Source: Baylisascaris procyonis
Lineage: Eukaryota > Nematoda > Chromadorea > Rhabditida > Ascarididae
Length of the DNA stretch: 64,000 bases
Assembly (NCBI GenBank): GCA_037389465.1
Contig: JAZARR010000212.1
Location: forward strand, 1,258,001-1,322,000
Direction of reading: 5' to 3'
Shown here: positions 23,116-37,160 of the stretch, piece by piece
Layout: every line of letters begins with the position of its first letter
Numbering within the stretch: position 1 is the stretch's first letter
Notes under the pieces: model-generated
The model's input: the letters and a program-made list of their open reading frames with translations, nothing else
Databases searched by the model: none
What the model was told of the DNA's origin: nothing
Made by a program: the position numbers and the translations under genes

Positions 23116-26100
23116 TTGCGCAGTCAGCTGCCAGTTGCAGAAGCAGCAGTGTCCATTCAAGGCTATATTGCCTTTTAGCTCCTTCCCTGTTCAATTACTC
23201 CGTCGCAAATACCAACCCTTTCACTTATATCATTCTGGTGGATGTTGTTGCTATTCCAGCATGATCTTCCAGAAGTCCACAGTTGCGCGCAGCTTGTGCT
23301 TCCGGCGTTAACACCTGTATTCCAAAACATGCATCGCTTATTACAGAATCGTCACCGTGTGGTGCACCCATCCAGAAGGATTACGTGATTTGATGTCAAT
23401 ATTTGTGTGCGTCTCATCTACTCATTGTTTTACATGCTTCACGCTGCATTATGTGTCTGCTGTTGATCGATTCATGCCGCGTCTGTCGTCTGCTGTCTCG
23501 CCTATCAGGGTCATGCGACTTAGGTTTTTTCATTAGACACTTTTCTAGGCACTACACAGGTTGACGAGAAGAGGAGCAAAGCCCGAACCAGATTTGATGT
23601 GTCAGTAGTTTTCCTTGCTGCACTCAACACAATAGGAAGTCTACTTCCCCCATCCCTACTCTTCGTTATCTTTCCATCTTCTCCACTATAACATTTCAGA
23701 GAAGTGCTATGTAAAAATGTTATTTTGCATTGATGGGTATTTCTATTGTGGAAAGGATTCTTCTGCAGGTCGATAGTGATTTTTAAGGGTATTTTAGTGT
23801 TGCATGTTTGAGTGTTCGTTGAGAGCAGCGCAATTGTGTTCGTTGATTCGACTGCTTAGAGAGGCGACGTATTGCTGTCGTTCAAATTGGTCGCGCTATC
23901 GCTTTTCCTATCTTTTTTTTTTTGCACGTTGCACAGATTCTTTTATCTTATATCTTTTTGCATTTGCGAGCATACACTCATTCTCGTATATCTTTTTAAA
24001 GGTTTATTGTCATGTTCACACCTAAATAATATTCGGTCTATCTATAGAAGTGTACGGAGCATTAGTTTATGCAGTTGCACTCGTCTTCTTTCATTTAAGG
24101 CATTCTCTCGCGTTCTAAACTGAATGTAATTGTTCTCTTCATCAGCCGTGATTCGATGCATTTAGAAAAACAACCAGACTGGAAAATTTCCTAATTTAAA
24201 TGTGAGGATTTCATGGACTGCTAATTTTTTGACACAGCTCATTCATAAGGAGCACTCCGAAGTACTGAGTGGGCATTAAAAAGTGCTTAACCAATACTCG
24301 AGCAAAAGCGTTTAGTTGGCTCCTTGAGGGTGTAAGAGGCAGAACGAAGGAAGAAGGATAAAGGAGGCGAAGGACGAACGAATTACAGCGTATGAGTGAA
24401 GCACAACTTCAATGTCGAAAAATTTGAAGGCGAAAGATAGGCCCCTATTTCAAGGTCACCCATACCATAACGCCTTGCATATCGAAAGTCGAGTTCCTTA
24501 TTGAAGCATACGCTAGGCGTAATCTTTGTACGCTCGAAATAACAGCACCGACATAGGTTGTTTTCATGTGAAGCTTTATTCCGGAAATCTGAGTGGTTCG
24601 ATCAATTCGTTCAAGCGTTCGCAACTTCTTATCCCATAACAAATTTGTTTATTACTTCGGAATTGAAGTGTGGAATTCTTCCCAACCTCTTTTCCATTTC
24701 CATTCTCTTCTGCTCCCTCCCACTGGACTCTCAACCTCAGTCACTACCTTCCTTACCGGGTCAAATACCTTTTCTGCTGTTCCCTGCTCCGCTGGTTACC
24801 TTCTCTTGCTCGATTGCTGCCTCTTTTGTTCTGTCCACTAACTTCTTTGCATTGCCTGCTATTGAGCAGCAAAGCTCTGTGACAAGCTTAATCCGAGTGA
24901 GTGAGTGCTTGTTGCAGAGATGCGGTCTGTGATGTCTGAAAACAGCTGATCTCCGTTTAATGCTGTTTTCTTTAGATGTTCAATTGTTTCGTGGCACCCA
25001 GCTGATCTCAAGCGTTTAAACACAGTTCACTGCCAGTTGTTTTATTTGTGATTGGCGTCTTCTCTATTGTTTTTTTAAGTCGGCCTCTGTTTCGTTAATA
25101 AGCCGCTAAGTGCCCAACCCTTCACGCGGAAAAATTTGCAAGTATTTACCAAGTGCAAAAACTCTGCTGTCGAAAGTATCTACATTCCTATCGGCTTCCA
25201 GCCTTATTATCCTAAAACCCTTATGTCTATTTATTCGTTTCTCGAAATATACCATGGAACGCCGTCTAGGAATCCCTAGGTTTATTCGTTCCCCATTTTT
25301 GTTTTTGGGAAAGTATCGAAAGGAGATATATAGCCGAAGGGGGATTTATGGTTGATGGGAGGCTTTTGATCTTCAGAAATTTTTGAGGGGTCGGTAATCG
25401 ATGGTGAAATTTTCATTTTTCACGCGAAAAGTGTGTAAGTTATGAGAATGGGTGCCGTCTTGAAGTGCTTCATCTCAGTCAAACTGGAGGGGAGTTTTAA
25501 ATGAAAGATGATTAATAGTCGTAAGGGATTTATGATAGACGGAAATTTATAAAAGCTTCTAACTTCTGAAGAAAGCTTATGTTGAGGAGGTGCCTTTATG
25601 CACGATTGAAGTCACTTTAAAAATTGTGTGAAGAAAACTGAATGCCCTAGCATTCAGTTTCGAAGTGCAACATTTTTTGCGGTTTCGCGATTCCGATTTC
25701 AAAATTCGTTTTGCTCAGAAACCTAAAGAATAAAGCGTTATTAGCTGAAAGTATGCAGCAAACTGCAATTATTCCTTTTCATCGCATTCGCACTACAATA
25801 AACTCCCTCATCACCATCATACTCTAAACTAAGGGCCGTAACAAGGCAAAACAACGCATATTTGCAGGCGATCAAAAAACTTTTGCAATTCTTTGAAGCG
25901 AGTGGTATGTCAGTGAATATTTATTACGGCATTTCTTCTTCGTTCCCAGTTCTTTTTTTTTTTTTTTTGGGAGTGATGCTGTAACACTTGCTCTTTGATT
26001 ACTTCTCTTTTTATACTTTGATTATTTGCGTTGAATTGTTCATTAAGTGGAGTTTTCATTTTGAATTAATTGAAATCTTGAGCGATCCTTTGTCGTTGTT

Positions 26101-28852
26101 AAAGAACGGATATGAAACCGATCCAATTCATAAAATTCTTATCACACATCAATATGCTTTATTTCCTTCTTATAGAAACTCCACCTGGCTGAGTGTTAAG
26201 TGGAATGACGATTCTTTTGTGGTTATACAGTTGAGTAATCTGCTGGACAGAATTGTGTTTGTGAGAACATGATATAAGCGTATATTGTGTGCTTCTTTTG
26301 AATAGCGTAGCCAAGAAGATGCGAGGGAGGAAGAGGGAGGGAATGGTTGCCACTCGGATGAGAATTTTTAAATTTCACCCCAACAGGTATGCCTTCCCAA
26401 TTTGTTGACGAAAATATGCGATGGAATGAATGTTTATAAGAGGAAGTAAATAACTTTCTAGTATAAGTGAATATAGAAAGGAGATGGGGAAGCAAAGGAA
26501 TGTACTTTGGAGAGGGGGGGGAGGAAAGGAGGAAGCAATAAGGACAGAAGGATGTCTTTTCTTTTTGAGTTTCTTATTGATCTTCTTTTTTTGATTTTTT
26601 GATTTTTTTTACAATCATTTGGAATTTGTGCAGCGCGTGAAGATCGGAAGAACTGATATTCAACAGTTTGGTGCGACGCTGTAAAATTTGTTAATATTTA
26701 TGGATTAGGAGGCTAGTGGTGATTTTATGTTGTTACTGTGCACTGGAAAACGGGATCTCTTTTTTAAGCTTAGGTGTTCGTGTGCGGGTTTAATGGGGCG
26801 GTGTAGGGTCATATCTGCACAAAGTTTTTCCGAAGAGTGAACGAATGCCGATATACCTACTCCTCGAAGCATCATTTCTAATATATCTGTTCAAGGAGGA
26901 TACCAAAGAGAAAGGGGAAGACCGAAGAGAAAGAAGTATAAAAATGCTAAATGGCCGGAACATTGCGACAGAAAACGCAATTCCGCTGCTTCCCGTCCGT
27001 CTAACTTAGTGAACAAGGAAGAGAGAGATTTTCCAGCAATCCGTAAAAAGCGTTCAAGCCCGGGTATCTATAAGACAAAGCTCACTTCTCTTTTGCACAT
27101 GCCGTTATGGCCTGTATAAAGGTCTGTATAAAGAATTGTTTTGTACACCAAGCAGAGAGAGAGAGAGAAAATTGTAATAATTTTCTCATCTTTTCTCCCA
27201 ATTTTTAAATGGTTATCCATGGAGAGTTTAACGTTGCTCTTTCCCAACACGGAACGTACGTAAACGGTCAACAAACCTTTATTGCAAGCAAAGAAGGAAG
27301 CAAACTAAGCAAGCAGATACCAAAACAAATCAAAAGGGTTTGATTATGCAAACAGCATTACTAGAGAGCTCTAAAAATGACGTTTAGTTTTATTAAAAAA
27401 AAATTTAGTCTGTAGAAGACAGAATCTGTTGCACAAAAAAAAAAAAAACGATACAGTGGCTAGTAGAATTAGAGTCGGAGCGTTTTATAAATGGTGATGT
27501 CAAATCCCACATCTAATTTCGGAAATTTTTTGCATAAAATGATTTAGTTTATCAGTTGTGCAAATTTCCGTAGCGGCAAATATCACGACACTTGACTGAA
27601 AAAAATCCCGAAAACCTTATGAAGAACGGAAAGCGGAAGTGGCAAATAACCGGAGTATGAATGTCAGGCACAGAAGTGGGCCAGAGTGCAGATGACCAGA
27701 AGCGCAAATGACTAGGTGCGCTCCAGAAGTGCCTTTTTTGTGGCCGTCCTATCAGGAGTACACTGATGGTAAAGTCGAACGGTCTGCCGATTGGCCTCTT
27801 GCAAAGTATGCAACTCGTTTTGTTGGTTGATCAGTTGTGTCTAAATATGTAAATTTAGTTGGCAGGGCGGAAAGGATCGAGTGAATACTAATTCAGTAGG
27901 CAAATAAGCGGACGAAGCGGCTCGCACATATATGGATGAACAGCCTTAATTGCTTTATTAGACGGAATCGCGTTGAATCATTGCAAATTTGTGCATAAAT
28001 ATTGAGCGGAAGTGCTGATGAATGGCGGTGCAACGAGCCGATCCGCTGCTGTGCATTATGTACATCGATGCAGTGCATAGTAAACTGTTGGACAGAGAGT
28101 TTGCTCGTATGTAGCAATAATGCACACAAATAAACAACATCAATGCTGATCGTTGCAGTATTCGTTGTTATCGCTTGTCACGCTCTACCTCCAAGTTATT
28201 CTCGATAAACGATATATAGTCGTTGCTCACACCTTTGCTATAATCCACATCTCGTAGAGAATGAATAGAGTTGATGGCTCAGAGGGTTAGAATACCCCAA
28301 ATTATAGCCCTCATCTTTCTTTAAATCTCAGGCTCGGTTATAATCAATATAAGAAATTGCCATGCTCTTTTGGAGAGACGAGACACTGTCGCAATGCCTG
28401 TTCCCTATTTGAACGATGTTTTTGAAGGTAATGATATTTGAAAATTAGGCGTCAATTCGACTAAAAGTAACCTGGCTCGTGTGCTCCGAGGAAGAGGGTT
28501 TGGACGCTTGTTGAACTTAAACGAGAGCGAATAGACTAGAGGGAGAGGGGGAGAAGGAGGCAATTAAATTCCTGAACCTGGTTGGATCCGTTTGAGAGTC
28601 CAACGGGATGTTTTCTAAGGGGGTAGTTAGATAGCGTGGTGTTTATGATTTGGCACATGTCCAGGTTTACGCGGATTGCACCGTCGCGCAAGCAGATGAG
28701 TACATTGAGCGATGCTGTCGCGCACGGCATCAAAACCAACCGCTCCGGCAACGGCACCCATTTCGCTTAATACTCCTTGTTATGCTCGATAAAAGGGGTA
28801 ATGCTGAGCGTGAAGTTCAAGCTTATTTAAGTTCTAATCCAACTTTTGCACG
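23116..28852. other. Gene-poor stretch
   Basis: Homopolymer T and A runs, purine tracts (about 26505-26545 and 28535-28565) and short chance ORFs are all that can be seen. A short GC-richer segment at about 28600-28770 is open in several frames but matches nothing I know. Confidence 0.4.
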
Positions 28853-28944
28853 CTTATCGAATAGCTGTGTTTGACTAGAGAAAGCAGTATGATTATTGCT
28901 AACTGAGAGGTTTCAGGTTCGATTCCTAGCTGCGAATAAGTTTT
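28853..28944 (+). ncRNA. tRNA-like element (tRNA pseudogene or SINE head)
   Basis: A perfect pol III box B word GGTTCGATTCC lies at 28916-28926. About 54 bases upstream is a near-match to box A (TAGCTGTGTTTG, 28862-28873). The 5' CTTAT and 3' ATAAG ends can pair, an AGCAGT/ATTGCT stem sits at the anticodon-arm position, and AACT/AGGTT resembles a long variable arm. TTTT, a pol III terminator, follows at once (28941-28944). The acceptor and T stems carry mismatches, so a functional tRNA is unlikely. A decayed leucine- or serine-type tRNA or a SINE head fits best. Confidence 0.35.
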
Positions 28945-31649
28945 CTGCTTGTTAATTCATCCGGCCATAATGCACAGTAGTCAGGTTGAGTGTGACTCTC
29001 TCACACATAACCGTAAACATTAAATGATGACAACTGCATCCTTCGTATTAAAAATATCAGGTGATACAGGTCTCTTCCCGGTTTAAAAATAATTCGCTCA
29101 GGTAGCCGAATGAGGATTTCTCTCAAAAGTAGATTTATTGATATGTTTGATGTCTGAAGATTAGATCACTATATAGCATAGAGGCGTCAATATCGAGAAA
29201 GTTGTATAAGGATGCTTTATTTTGAACTCCTCGCAAGTTATACATTAATGTAACAATCGCAGAATTTCTCTACTGTCTTCTTTAATGGTGAATTCTTATG
29301 AATTGTCGAAAACTATACGAAGTTAAGAGTTCAAAGTCTATCGATTTCCTATAGTGGATTATTTCATTATGCATCGTCGCATCAGTTTTTATGGTTATTG
29401 CTGGTTTATCATCCTTCGGTCGGCATCAATTGGTTCTTCTTTCAAATGTGTTCACCATTGCTCCTATTAACGCAACAATAATTCAACTATACTAATAATA
29501 TCTAGCTAATATTTCATATTTTTGGAAACTCTATGATCATTACTCTTATATGTTTGCCTTTCTTGGTTTAGATTTCAGTTGTGTAAATCAACAAAGGATC
29601 CATCCATAAGATTATATGGTGTTTTTCATATTTTTTGGTGGAATCTTTTTGTCTTGTAGCATCGCATTATCTTTTTATTGCAACTATAATGCAGTCAAAT
29701 GTAATGGTAAAAGATTCGTAGGCAGCTGTAGAATATGCGACGGAAGGAACGATTGACGATGCGGTTTGGTTTATTTGCCCTTCGGTTGATTCTCTTTACT
29801 GCGGGAGTTCGACTGCTTGTGTCACAATTTTCCATTTCTGCAGAGTTATTGCTACGAACGCTTTTTATTCTTTGCCGATGTATTATATTTTCATAATCTT
29901 ATTCCACATGACATGGCTTAAGAACACGTTTATTTATTATGCGCTTTTGAAGAAGGTGAGGCGGCGATGGGTAATTTGATGTCTGTGCACATATATTTGT
30001 GTCTATCTGTCTGTTCGGTTGTTCCAACACGAAGATTGACCATTCGTTGGTCTTCTATATCTTCATTGTTCAAGTGGATCCAACGGCTATTTAAAGATTA
30101 AAGAGTTTAAAAATTGCATGCATTTTCAACCGATCGGATTTTCATTTTATACTGTTCAACGCGTAAAAGAGTTAATTTTTTTGGAGGAAATTTGTGTGGG
30201 CAATTTGATAAGCTAAACTATGAATGTATCGTTGTATATATCTCATAGTTTTTTTGGCATTTCACTTGTTTGATTGATATGATCGGTTAATCGCAAAAAT
30301 AAACAACGGCAGCTCTTCAATTTGTTTACATATTGATTCACACATACTTACGTTGCTTTTTTCTGATGCATTTTATATTGATAACTGCAACGATGAATTT
30401 TCCATTCAGGAAAACGAAGTTCGCATAAAATTATCATTTAATAAATGCAATTTTGAGGTTTTTTTGGAACCAAAAGATCGCGTTCATAGAGATATTTCCT
30501 CCTCACCTCCCCCCTTCCTTTTTTTTTCATTATTTTATAGTGATATTTATTCATAGATGCAATATGCGAGATCGCTGGAAAAGAGTATCGTAGTCACTAC
30601 TGTTTTTTTTCGCTGCATTTTTTTGTTTCTTTTAATTACGTGTTGAAAATTCCGGAAACGCCGGCCTCTGCAGTGGTTTATTAGATGTTTCGAGTGCTTC
30701 AATGGCACCATTAAAAGCGGATTTCTTCATTAAACTCTTCCATTTTTCTAATTTTGTCAATCAGCTCTCTTTCTCTGCTATAGAATATTCTTATGTTGAT
30801 AATAACTCTAAATTGCCTAATTTAAAAGAGTTACTTTAATGTCAGATTATGAAGGGCGAAAGTCTTCTTAGTTTTTAATTCTTGAGATGTGCATTAAATT
30901 ATTCGAACAAATTTTTTCACCATAAAAAAGAGCTTTAAAATCAATAACGAAATGCGAGTGACAAGGAAGTTGTTGCAATCAGCGATCTCCTTCGAAGCGA
31001 ATTGCATTCCATTTGCGAACCAAAATCGAAACACTGCAAAATCATCGATAGACTAACAGTTGATGATGAATAGCGAAGAGCTGAGCACAATTTTCGCCAA
31101 TTTTTCGAAGTCGAATCGTTCGTTTCATCTCTATAATACAAATATTATTGCAAATAACGATGAAGGCATCGATGATGAATAGAAAGAAAAGTTTATTCAA
31201 TAAAAGAGAAAAACACAAAGCGTATAATTGAGGTAAGGCTCAAAAAGTACTTAGCAGCTAATATTTGAGATAAATATTGTGGGAATGAAATAAAAATGAG
31301 AATTCAAAGGAAGTTTACCATTTGGCATAGTGCACATAGCATGCACTCGTTGATATTTTCACGGAAGTGGTTTATTTAATAAGTAAGAAATTCGTTTTGC
31401 AAAAGCATTATATGAAGATATTATGCGTCTGTTATGTGCCTATATGTGTCTGTCTCTTTGCTTAGTAGTTTCATTGGGAATCATTCAAGTAAAATTAACG
31501 AACTTGGCTTGTATAGTGTACGCCATGGGAACATCGCCTATGCTTTGATTTACGTTGATCTACTAACTATGAACGAAGTTGTAGGCATTTAAAAGTAGAG
31601 AAAATTTACGTTCATTTTGTGTCAGTAAATTTTTCATTTGACGCTGGTT
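28945..31649. other. Gene-poor AT-rich stretch
   Basis: Nothing beyond short ORFs and T-rich tracts is seen. One 67-codon plus ORF at 30353-30556 has ordinary composition but no domain and no supporting splice pattern. Confidence 0.4.
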
Positions 31650-31755
31650 GAAGTTGTAGAAAAACGAATCTTTGTGGAAGATTTGTACGGATCGTTGGAT
31701 TGGTTCAAATATGAAGGTTGTATTTTGCACGTTCTTTTTTTTGTTGACAGCTTGT
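31650..31755 (+). repeat. Dispersed repeat, copy 1
   Basis: This segment aligns by eye to 36736-36840 over about 100 bases with few gaps. Shared words are GAACGAATC/AACGAATC, TTTGTGGAAGATTTGT versus TTTGTGAAAGATTTGT, and TATTTTGCAC followed by a T run and GTTA/GTTG. It is probably two copies of an old mobile or SINE-type element. Confidence 0.5.
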
Positions 31756-31925
31756 CAATTTGCCTGCACATAGGTGAACGGGATGAGCACATCAGGCTTC
31801 CTCACTTGTTGCACTCATTGCACAGTTTGAGGCTGTTATTGCCAGCCGAGCGATTTGTTTCAACTAGTGATCATTTTTAATTGTGCATCTGTCGATTGTG
31901 TTCATTATTCATGTGAAAATGAAAG

Positions 31926-32060
31926 TGTGATAAGGGTGACATAGGTGTTTATGAAAAACTACCGCGCCGATAGCTATCGCTCATAGTTTATCGATCAGTT
32001 GATAAGTTTATCATTTATGGGCTGCTCATGATAAGGTTATCGTTTATGTGCTGATAATGA
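31926..32060. promoter_or_regulatory. Cluster of GATA-factor sites
   Basis: About seven TGATAA or TTATCA/TTATCG words lie within roughly 135 bases: 31928, around 31987, 31999, 32007, 32029, 32036 and 32051. Nematode ELT-type GATA factors bind TGATAA and drive gut and epidermal genes. The cluster lies 11 kb upstream of the FERM gene, so the target is unknown. AT-rich DNA makes single sites cheap, but this density is notable. Confidence 0.3.
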
Positions 32061-35000
32061 ATGATTACTTCATCGTTCTTTTTATATTTACCTAATAAGT
32101 AGCTATTCGTAAAGAACTAATCAATCGAAAATGGAATGCTCAAAGAGTGATCTGAGTTGGACATAAAAGTTAGGTCATCCATCTGGAAATTAGAACGACG
32201 GAATTGCTGATATTTTCTTCGTTTTAATGCCACATGAGCTGGACGACTTCATTGTAGCTCACAAGACCAATATGATTTAGTTTCATATATGACGGAATAT
32301 TTGAATGCGAAGAGCAAATCTTCCGAAAAAAAAAAATTATCAGTGCTTGAAATGAATTGCAAGTGAATTTGAGATTGAAATTATGCTTTCATTATTTGTT
32401 ATAAAGCTGAACTCGTTTATAGTATGTGAAAAAATGCCCAAGTATGTTCTGTGTTATTGTGCAACTATTGAAAAAAAGTTATATGGATGTAACAAAAACG
32501 AGAAAATGTTTATGAAAATTTTAGACGCATTTTTGTGATTTATTAATTACTCAACTGCTTTGTGCAATTTTTTTCTTGTCCAATTTGTGTTTTTCTTGTT
32601 GATGTCAACAAACAAAAATGTGATTATCCACATGAAAAATGTGATTATATAAAATGTCATTCGAGAAGTTTATTGTTTCTTTGCGTTGAGGTTTATCCAT
32701 AACGGTGTTCATATGATATGCTTCTAATCAAGAATTGAAAGTAAATCCGAATAAAGCTTTTCATTCATTATTCGACTATATTATCATAAGGTTACTAGTG
32801 TGTGCTTATGCTTTTGAAGAGCAACATTACCACTCTTTCATCACTAAATGGCTATTCCTTATCAACTGTTTTGCTTTCGATTATGTAGCGTTAAAAGCAA
32901 GTATACTGCAATATCTATGTTCGTAAATTAATTTTGGGAGTAAAGGGAGATATTAAAGAGAGAGGAGGGGGGTGCATGAGTTGTAGGGATTGGTTGTATT
33001 TGTATATCTGAACATGTAATGCATCGAAAGTCAATTTGCGGCAAACAGGAATATGTGTCATCAAGTTCTTCGATAGGTTTATTCTGTCTTCTGTCATCTT
33101 TTTCCTCCTTTAAATACACCGTTGTCGATTTTGATGAAAGCTTTGCTTGAGTGCTTAAATGTTTCTCGTTGTTTTCCTACGGTATCTTCTCTTGACACGA
33201 TGTTTTTTTTTCTTTTTTTGAAATACAGTATCGCCTTCGATTTGTCATAGAGAAGCGGGGCACTAACGGAGAATAAGTCATGAAATTGATGTGCATTAAA
33301 ATACGTTCTTTTGTTGCGTGCATGCGAGTATGCTTTAGCTGGGTGTGCAGATTTCGCATCCACTAGTGCAATATGCATCTCCCTTCCGCATTATAAATAG
33401 TAAGCAAATCAACGAATACCAGGCTATTGTCCTCGCGAATATAAGTAACAGCGATCGTCCAGATGAACGGTTGACTCAGAAGTAGGACTTTTCATGGTTC
33501 CTGAGATAGGTCCATCCTCATCACATGTTACGGAATCCACGTATTAAATGATCTTATTCGTCTGCCACAAGTGCGACCTCACCTTACGCCACTCAACGAA
33601 CGCCTCGCACCTTCCTTCTAAAGTAGCGAATAATAATGACCCATTCAGTAGCACGAACAGTGATCACGTTTATGGCCGAGGTCAGCATATTGATAAGTAA
33701 GTACTTATGGTACGCTTTTGGGAGTTGCTGATATAGTGATGATAGGCGCTTTCAATGCTGACATTAATTAAATCCTAATCTGACCATCTCTGCAATAAAA
33801 AATTTTTCTGATGATGAAGTAACCTCAGTGATAAAAGAGGGAATGAGATCAAAAAGTGAGCAACATCAGTGTTTACACTGAACAGAATTGCTGCATTTCT
33901 CTTATCGTTTTTATTGTTTCATTGTGTTGATTCTCTTACCATCATAAAACATCTTTTTCCCACTCTATTATTGTATAAAGTTGACCTAGAAATTTGTGAT
34001 AGTCTTTTCGAAGATGAAAATTCCACGATATTTTGCTGCAAAATAATTGAAAAAAACACGAAGTATTTTGATGATTTAGAAGGAAGGCATTTCGGAGGAT
34101 GCAATGCGCCCATTTAGAGAATGGATTCGCGTTGTAGTTGAGTGTGCTAGTGAGGTGCCCATCGATGGTGATTCAGCGTAGCAACCAACTGCCTCCGATG
34201 AGCAGTTGTTTTTTGCACATTCATTGCACATGTTCATTACACAGTTGCGATGCAGTCTGTGGATTCGGTTGGTAAAGGGATCGTCGTACTTCAACGCTTC
34301 GATGTGTTTAATCATTTTCAATGCTTCAAAACAAAACGTTACTGAGCATAAACGGTAAAATTGTAGAGAAAAACATTGCAGTTAAACGGAAAACAAATTT
34401 TTCATTTAATTGACGCACTTTGTAAGAGAAGGCAGATAGGAGTGGAAAGTGCAAGCAGCAGTGAATACCGATCTTTCGCTTTTCGGGCCATTCTTGTCGC
34501 TGTTGCAATCACGGCGCACTTCTTTTAACCGCTCCTTGTGAGCAAACCGAACAAACGTTCGATACCAAGGCTGCTCTGCCTGCAGCATTGTTCCTCTCAC
34601 TCTTATCTCTTATTAGTGATGCCTTAATATCGCTTTTGCTACGTTAGATGCAGCGACGAAAAATATTTCATCAAAACTAATGAAGCGCCATGATAACATA
34701 TGAGCAGAGACCAAGGTGAGATTTTAATAGGTTCATTTAGCCTCTGCAGTAAGAAACACTGGCTCGATTTCAGACACTGACTTTTTGCTCCGTTTATCTC
34801 CGGAGTCGACCGAGAATCATGTCACCCTCATCACATTGAAGACTTAGACAACGGCAGCCTTCAGAGAGTGAACGGTTTTGTGGGAATGAGTTCCCGGCTG
34901 GGCCCCCAGAGTGCTGCTTATAGCAACGATCATTAGAATGACATCAAGCAAACAGGAATGATAATAGGAAGAGGGTATTGATGTGGAGTACATCAAGCAA

Positions 35001-36735
35001 TTGCGCATGGTAAGTGCTCACTAGCATTGCGGAAACGCTTTTTGCAGACCTCAGCTTATGCGGTGAACTCCATATTGCATGCTAGCCTCGAGGCAGAACT
35101 TTCATTTGAGATGAAGGACAAATCAAAAAGAAGGCTTATTGCATTCACTCGCTTCCCAAAAAAAGCTCTGTAAATGCAGAAATAAGCTTATAAATGGAAA
35201 ATATGGTGTTTTTGACAAGTTTTATGCGGAAAGGTGACATCTAATGTGGAAAGGATGCAGGCAAATCCATCGATTTTTTTCGTTAAGTAACGATTTCTGA
35301 CTACGATGAGTCAGAATGGCGATGCTGCTATCGAACACACGTTGTCACTCATTCCTAAATCGTTTTGTGTGAAAATTATTTTCGCATTGCGTTTTGCATA
35401 TTTTAGCGTTTAGTTGATCGATCATTTAAAGGTACTGTTTAAGCTGATTGCACAAACAATCGCAGCTTTGAGATCGCAATGTTTTTTCCGAGTTCCGGTT
35501 CCGGCACCTTAAAATAACATCTGGGATGGTATTAATTAAATGCTTCGTTTTTTTTTGTTTTTGTTTTTTTTTTCTTTTTTTGAACATCTTTGGCATCCTT
35601 TCACACAGTTTCGCTCACACATTGAAGAGGAAAAACTGGGGCTTGTTTTCTATGAATCGAAATTTTATATATCAGTGTTTCTATGAAAATTCACATAAAA
35701 TGTTACATATGCATCTTGCACTTACTAATGTTTCACTGTTACTTCACATCAAGGTTATAATTACTTTGTGCTTACATAGGTGACTTTTGCAAGCGCAGAT
35801 TGTTGCAGCAGCAAATGATGCTGTCTACCTATTCCCTATTGTCTTAGGAGTCTATTGCTTCCAGTGGGAAATACAGCGCGAGTGGAAAATGCGTTTTTTT
35901 GGTGCCGCAGACGAGGCAGGTTGACAAATGTAGGGGCTCTGAATTTTGTTCACTCCTTTTCTTTTTCATAGCTTGCTTGTAGTGTCTTATGGTGTTAATC
36001 ACTTTATACCTTGTCTGAAACGCGCCGTCTCCCCTCCGCTAACTTTGCATTAGCTCGCTAACTGTTGCCAGCGTTGTTAGTACTGCTGAGTATTACAAGT
36101 ACTTTTTGCTACTGCTTTAGTACAGGCTACTACTGCAGTTACTTACTACTGCCAGGAGTATTACTTTTGCAGGCAATGTTTACTACGCTACTATTAAGAC
36201 TTCTTACTGCAGCCACTGCTGCTAAACGATTGCTCGTACTGATTTCCTTACGGATACACCTGCTACTACCACTTAAGTAATCAAGCAATAAGTGGTAGTA
36301 CCATGCCATAAGGATCCAGCCGTATGAGCTCGCGACCTTCGCACAACATTAATTTATGTCCTTCTATGTTTTTTCCGATATTTTACGACTTCGTCGAGAA
36401 CATTAGTAAGCGACTGATTTTCATAAATCTGTTGAAGCTTGGCAGTGGAATTTTCACGGTGGTTGTTATGCACTTCTGGGATTTCCTTTTGCAAAAGTAC
36501 AGTATGGCAGCGACATATCCGCATCTGTGTCTGTGTCTGTCTCGTGTCTGTCTGGTTGGTAATCTCAACTCATCTCTAAAGCCGGAATTGCGAATCGCTA
36601 TAGTGTCGTCAAGATGATGACATCCTACACCGTGTTTCATGCTGAAGCGCACTAATTTCGAAGAAAGTTACAGAATTTTAAGGGTGCTAAGAAATTTACA
36701 TATGCTTCACACGAGTCGGATTTCCATTTCCCGCC
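32061..36735. other. Gene-poor stretch
   Basis: Short ORFs on both strands at 33.0-34.6 kb have no domain. A GC-balanced segment at about 34740-35110 is not open for long in any frame. No gene is supported. Confidence 0.4.
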
Positions 36736-36840
36736 AGTTGGGACATAGAAGAACGAATCCTTTGTGAAAGATTTGTGCGAGCAGAAGGATTAAATAAAAT
36801 ATAAAAGCGTTATTTTGCACAGTTTATTTTTTGTTAGTGA
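36736..36840 (+). repeat. Dispersed repeat, copy 2
   Basis: This is the partner of the segment at 31650-31755, in the same orientation. The alignment covers the GAACGAATCC, TTTGTGAAAGATTTGTG and TATTTTGCAC blocks. The centre differs more, so the copies are old or the centre is not under constraint. Confidence 0.5.
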
Positions 36841-37099
36841 CTCGTGAAATCGGTCGGCTAGGTGAGGGAATGCAAACATGCGTGTTGTGCCAACTTATTT
36901 GGCGTGTTTTTCCGCTTGTTTTCATAAAATACATGCAGCTGTCACGCCTTATGACTATTGCTTTTGTTGATTGTTGTTGCGTAGTTGCTTTGTTATGTTG
37001 TTTGCTCTTTTTTATTTTTGTATTCACATATGTTAGAGAACATTTACTCACTATGAGGCATTGAAATTAAATTTGTGAGTTGTGTTTATGGGGATGTTT

Positions 37100-37160
37100 T
37101 AATGTGTGTGGGGTGGGAGGGGGGGGGGTGGGGGAGGAGGGAGGGAAAGGTGGAGACAAA
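37100..37160 (+). other. G-rich tract with quadruplex potential
   Basis: The plus strand carries many G runs separated by T or A (GGGGTGGGAGG, then nine or more Gs, TGGGGGAGGAGGGAGGG). Four or more G3+ runs within 50 bases fit the simple quadruplex pattern. No gene is adjacent. Confidence 0.5.

Noticed and set aside
22718..23194. 158-codon minus ORF over the CpG-rich island
   Set aside because: It has no recognisable domain, an uneven composition and no splice or codon support. GC-rich islands produce long chance ORFs on several frames.
28600..28770. GC-richer segment open in several frames on both strands
   Set aside because: Multiple overlapping open frames in a short GC-rich piece are expected by chance. 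There is no motif.
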